The notes beneath the pieces are model-generated. The model was not told where the DNA came from, searched no databases, and saw nothing but the letters and a program-made list of their open reading frames with translations. This document shows, in pieces, positions 61,706 through 64,000 of a stretch of DNA of 64,000 nt (positions within the stretch are counted from its first letter, which is position 1; each line of letters begins with the position of its first letter). Origin of the DNA: Paractinoplanes brasiliensis (GTDB lineage Bacteria; Actinomycetota; Actinomycetes; Mycobacteriales; Micromonosporaceae); assembly GCF_004362215.1 (NCBI RefSeq), contig NZ_SNWR01000001.1, forward strand, positions 1,302,001-1,366,000. The letters are read 5' to 3'. Made by a program: the position numbers and the translations under genes.

Positions 61706-61840
61706 CGCACCCGTCACATCAGCGCTCGTCTGTGTTTGCGCGATCATCGAAGTAGCGGTAGGTCAACACCGTTTCGGTTGATGATTTCGGGCTCGTTACG
61801 GCGCATCATTGTCCCGATCCTGATCGAGAAAGTGTGAACG

Positions 61841-62023
61841 ATGTTCCGAACTGTCGACGCCGAAGCCCGTTCGCTCGCTACCGCGAACGAGATCGCCGCC
61901 CTGCTCCGCGCCGAGTACGTGGCCAGTGGAAACCGCGCGTACCTGCACGCGGCCTCCATCGCCCTCAGCCGCACCCCGCAGGGTGCCGTCGTGGTTCCGG
62001 AGGCCGCCCCCGAACCGGTGTGA
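61841..62023 (+). CDS. Small hypothetical protein (60 aa)
   Basis: The peptide begins MFRTVDAEARSLATANEIAALLRAEYVASGNRAYLHAASIALSR and ends in a Pro/Val-rich tail. It is soluble and helical. A GAGAAAG sequence lies about 8 nt upstream as a weak ribosome-binding site. The family is not recognised; amino acid pattern and strong third-position GC bias suggest it is real. Confidence 0.5.
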   Translation: MFRTVDAEARSLATANEIAALLRAEYVASGNRAYLHAASIALSRTPQGAVVVPEAAPEPV

Positions 62024-62067
62024 TCGGCCCGTTCCCGGGACAAAGAGGCAGCGTTCAGCCGGCTCCA

Positions 62068-62097
62068 TTGACATTTGTTAAGTTTCCGAAACATTCT
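62068..62097 (+). promoter_or_regulatory. Promoter with internal palindrome upstream of the GH64 gene
   Basis: TTGACA (62068-62073) and CATTCT (62092-62097) are separated by 18 bp. An 11-bp palindrome, GTTTC and GAAAC around a central C (62082-62092), sits in the spacer, where a repressor would block polymerase. The stretch is strikingly AT-rich compared with its surroundings. Confidence 0.6.
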
Positions 62098-62144
62098 TCT
62101 GAGGCCCCTTCCCCCGGGGCTCGGAAGAGAGTTGAGGAGCCGAC

Positions 62145-63578
62145 TTGCGTAAACGCACCGCATGGCTGAGCGTGGTGGCGGCCCTGGCCGTCGCCGCGCC
62201 CGTTGCGGCGGTCACCTTGCCCGCCTCGGCGGCATCGCCCGCCATCCTCCCCGTCACCGTCACCAACAACACCGGCCGCGGCGACGCGGTCCACCTCTAC
62301 GTCATCGGCATCATGAACGGCCGCTGGGGCTCGGTGAACAGCGCCGGCACGTTCTCGCCGTGGCCCGCGGGCGGCATCCCCCCGACCCCGGCGCCCGACG
62401 TGTCCATCCCCGGCCCCGGCAACGGCGCCAGCACGACGATCCGCATCCCCAAGGGTCTGTCCGGCCGCGTCTACATGGCGATGCGCGACAAGATCAAGTT
62501 CTTCATCACGCCGGACGGCTTCGTGCAGCCCGCGCCCTGGGCCCCGGGCGACCCCAACTTCAACACCCTCTTCGACACCAGCGAGTTCACGTTCAACGAC
62601 TCGGGGCTGTGGCTGAACAGCTCGCAGGTGGACTTCTTCGGCATCCCGCACGCGGTCACCGTCACCAACGGCGCCGGGCAGACCAAACGCACGGGCGACG
62701 TGGTCAACGACGGCCGCAACAAGGTGATCAACGCGATCAAGGCGCAGCCGGGCTGGGAGCGGTCGGTCATCACCCGCTCCGACGGCACGGTGCTGCGGGT
62801 GCTCGCGCCGGGCAAGGCCACCGACGCGGGGCTGTTCCCGGCGAACTACCTGGACGCGTACATCAACTCGGCGTTCGCGTCCTACACCAGCCGCACGCTG
62901 ACCGTCGTGCCGCGTTCCGCCGAGCCGAACCGCAAGTTCTTCGGCCGTACGGTCGGCAACACGATGCGCTTCACCGACAGTTCGGGGGCCGAGGTCGCGA
63001 CGGTCGACAAGCCCTCGACGTCGAACGTGTGGGGCTGCGACGGCGTCTTCAACGCGCCCAACGTCGCGCCGTTCATCCAGAGCGAGGTCCGCCGTACGAT
63101 CTGCACGGCGCTGGTGCGGGGCACGCTCGGCACCTCGACGCAGGAGCCGGTGCTCGACGCGAACGCGTTCTACAAGAACAGCGCGGCCAACCACTACTCG
63201 CGGATCATCCACGCGAACATGGCCGACGGGAAGGCGTACGGGTTCGCCTACGACGATGTCGGCGGGTTCGAGTCGCTGGTCAACGACGGTGACCCGCAGC
63301 GGGCCGGCATCATCCTGAGCCCGTTCGGCGCGGGCGGCAACCCGCCTGTCACCACTCCCCCGGCCACCCAGCCCACAACGGCGCCGCCGACCACGCGCCC
63401 GCCGACCACCGCGCCGACCACGCAGCCGCCGGCCGGCACCACGTGGGCGGCCAACACCCCGTACGCGGTGGGTCAGGTCGTGACCTACAACGGCCTGCGC
63501 TACCAGTGCCGCCAGGCCCACACCTCCCTGCCCGGGTGGGAGCCGCCGAACGTGCTCGCGCTCTGGCTGCCCCTCTGA
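62145..63578 (+). CDS. Secreted GH64 beta-1,3-glucanase with C-terminal carbohydrate-binding module
   Basis: A TTG start at 62145, with GAGGAG about 6 nt upstream, gives 477 residues. The signal peptide MRKRTAWLSVVAALAVAAP ends near SAASPA. The catalytic domain (about 35-395) resembles GH64 laminaripentaose-producing beta-1,3-glucanases (VTVTNNTGRGDAVHLYVIG, FVQPAPWAPGDPNFNTLFD, YAFAYDDVGG-like YGFAYDDVGGFESLVND). A Thr/Pro linker (PPVTTPPATQPTTAPP) leads to a CBM5/12-type module (WAANTPYAVGQVVTYNGLRYQCRQAHTSLPGWEPPNVLALW). It likely digests fungal-type glucan. A strong terminator follows. Confidence 0.88.
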   Translation: MRKRTAWLSVVAALAVAAPVAAVTLPASAASPAILPVTVTNNTGRGDAVHLYVIGIMNGRWGSVNSAGTFSPWPAGGIPPTPAPDVSIPGPGNGASTTIRIPKGLSGRVYMAMRDKIKFFITPDGFVQPAPWAPGDPNFNTLFDTSEFTFNDSGLWLNSSQVDFFGIPHAVTVTNGAGQTKRTGDVVNDGRNKVINAIKAQPGWERSVITRSDGTVLRVLAPGKATDAGLFPANYLDAYINSAFASYTSRTLTVVPRSAEPNRKFFGRTVGNTMRFTDSSGAEVATVDKPSTSNVWGCDGVFNAPNVAPFIQSEVRRTICTALVRGTLGTSTQEPVLDANAFYKNSAANHYSRIIHANMADGKAYGFAYDDVGGFESLVNDGDPQRAGIILSPFGAGGNPPVTTPPATQPTTAPPTTRPPTTAPTTQPPAGTTWAANTPYAVGQVVTYNGLRYQCRQAHTSLPGWEPPNVLALWLPL

Positions 63579-63590
63579 CAGTGATGAGAG

Positions 63591-63631
63591 CCCGCCGGGC
63601 ACGTGCGACACGTGCCCGGCGGGTTGTTTTT
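63591..63631 (+). terminator. Strong intrinsic terminator after the GH64 gene
   Basis: CCCGCCGGGCACGTG (63591-63605) pairs perfectly with CACGTGCCCGGCGGG (63609-63623) over a 3-nt loop and is followed by TTGTTTTT. It begins 12 bp after the stop codon. Confidence 0.92.
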
Positions 63632-63727
63632 ATGGTCGTCGAATATTTCCTGCCGGTTTCTTGATCCGGCGGCGGTTCGCCCGCGTACTCCTGCACAGCC
63701 AGGGCCAGGGAGTTCGAGGAGGTCGAC

Positions 63728-64000
63728 TTGTCCACCGTCGCTCGTGTGTTCCGCCGGCGCGGCCGGCTGGTCGGGGCGGCCGTCGCCGCCACCGTGAGCC
63801 TGGCCCTGACAGAGCCGAGCGCGGCCTGGGCCGAGCCGGGCGTGCCCGACCCGCCCAACCAGCTGATCACCGACACCGGCAAGGGCAAGCTCGCCGAGGC
63901 CGACCGCGACTTCGCGATCAAGGTGCGCCTGGCCGGGCTGTGGGAGATCCCGGCCGGCGAGATGGCGCAGGAGAAGTCGAACAACCCCCGGATCAAGAAG
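63728..64000 (+). CDS. Secreted DUF4142-family protein (partial, C-terminus beyond window)
   Basis: A TTG start at 63728, with GAGGAGG 5-6 nt upstream, opens a frame that runs off the right edge (91 codons visible). A basic N-terminus and hydrophobic core (RRRGRLVGAAVAATVSLALTEPSAAWA) form a signal peptide. The mature part DRDFAIKVRLAGLWEIPAGEMAQEKSNNPRIK matches the start of the DUF4142 (ferritin-like, predicted outer-surface) family as I remember it. Like its neighbour it uses TTG. Function unknown. Confidence 0.75.
   Translation, partial: MSTVARVFRRRGRLVGAAVAATVSLALTEPSAAWAEPGVPDPPNQLITDTGKGKLAEADRDFAIKVRLAGLWEIPAGEMAQEKSNNPRIKK

Noticed and set aside
61750..61830. Hairpin-like TCAAC...GTTGA element before the 60-aa gene
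   Set aside because: The stem needs a bulge and is only 7 bp. It does not match any riboswitch pattern that I can recall.

Overview
The window is about 64 kb of very GC-rich chromosomal DNA. It has dense bidirectional coding, frequent GTG and TTG starts, many 1-4 bp stop/start overlaps, and regulator families (NarL-type kinases, ECF41 sigma factor, F420-dependent enzymes, Ser/Thr kinases with FHA or WD40 modules) typical of filamentous actinomycetes. Gene content and style fit a Micromonosporaceae member such as Actinoplanes, but that placement is inference. I see no rRNA, tRNA, CRISPR array, insertion sequence or prophage.

Layout. 1-6.9 kb: a partial membrane gene, an XRE-cupin regulator with its MFS exporter, an SDR, an F420-type nitroreductase homologue, and a FtsX-type ABC exporter. 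7-15.1 kb: two NarL-type two-component pairs, a beta-lactamase-like protein, a CPBP protease, and a CHASE3 kinase with a single-domain receiver. 15.2-17.7 kb: degenerate repeats, a small gene, and a fused anthranilate synthase behind a complete trp attenuator with leader peptide MLYARLNWWPA. 17.7-21.3 kb: a membrane alpha/beta hydrolase and a third NarL pair. 21.3-25.7 kb: a sugar ABC importer whose ATPase gene carries an apparent frameshift, with a perfect palindrome upstream. 25.8-28 kb: a TetR regulator divergent from a macrolide-type glycosyltransferase, with two palindromes over both promoters. 28-34.9 kb: a GGDEF-EAL membrane protein followed by an alpha-oxoamine synthase homologue, then a large polytopic membrane protein. 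34.9-38.9 kb: an ABC transporter deletion relic, an ECF41 sigma factor with an FAD oxidoreductase partner and a likely autoregulated promoter, and two F420-linked oxidoreductases. 38.9-47 kb: a GH63-like glucosidase, a secreted His/Gly/Pro-rich protein, and two adjacent Ser/Thr kinases (FHA; TPR-WD40). 47-52.6 kb: a carbohydrate uptake cluster with fused permeases, a Tat lipoprotein binding protein, an IclR regulator and a divergent 2-keto-3-deoxy-sugar-acid dehydratase homologue. 52.5-64 kb: polytopic membrane proteins, a fourth NarL pair, an SGNH hydrolase, a second GGDEF-EAL protein, a secreted GH64 beta-1,3-glucanase, and the start of a secreted DUF4142 protein.

Recurring signal: at more than ten genes a TANNNT hexamer begins 12 or 13 nt before the start codon with no ribosome-binding site, the geometry expected of leaderless transcripts. 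This rule was used to choose several starts.

Main items for a second look: the trp attenuator, the TetR/glycosyltransferase operators, the IclR-type promoter/operator arrangement, the ECF41 promoter, the frameshifted sugar ATPase, the ABC deletion relic, the kinase pair, and the c-di-GMP/oxoamine synthase pair. All functional statements come from reading motifs; no database search was possible.
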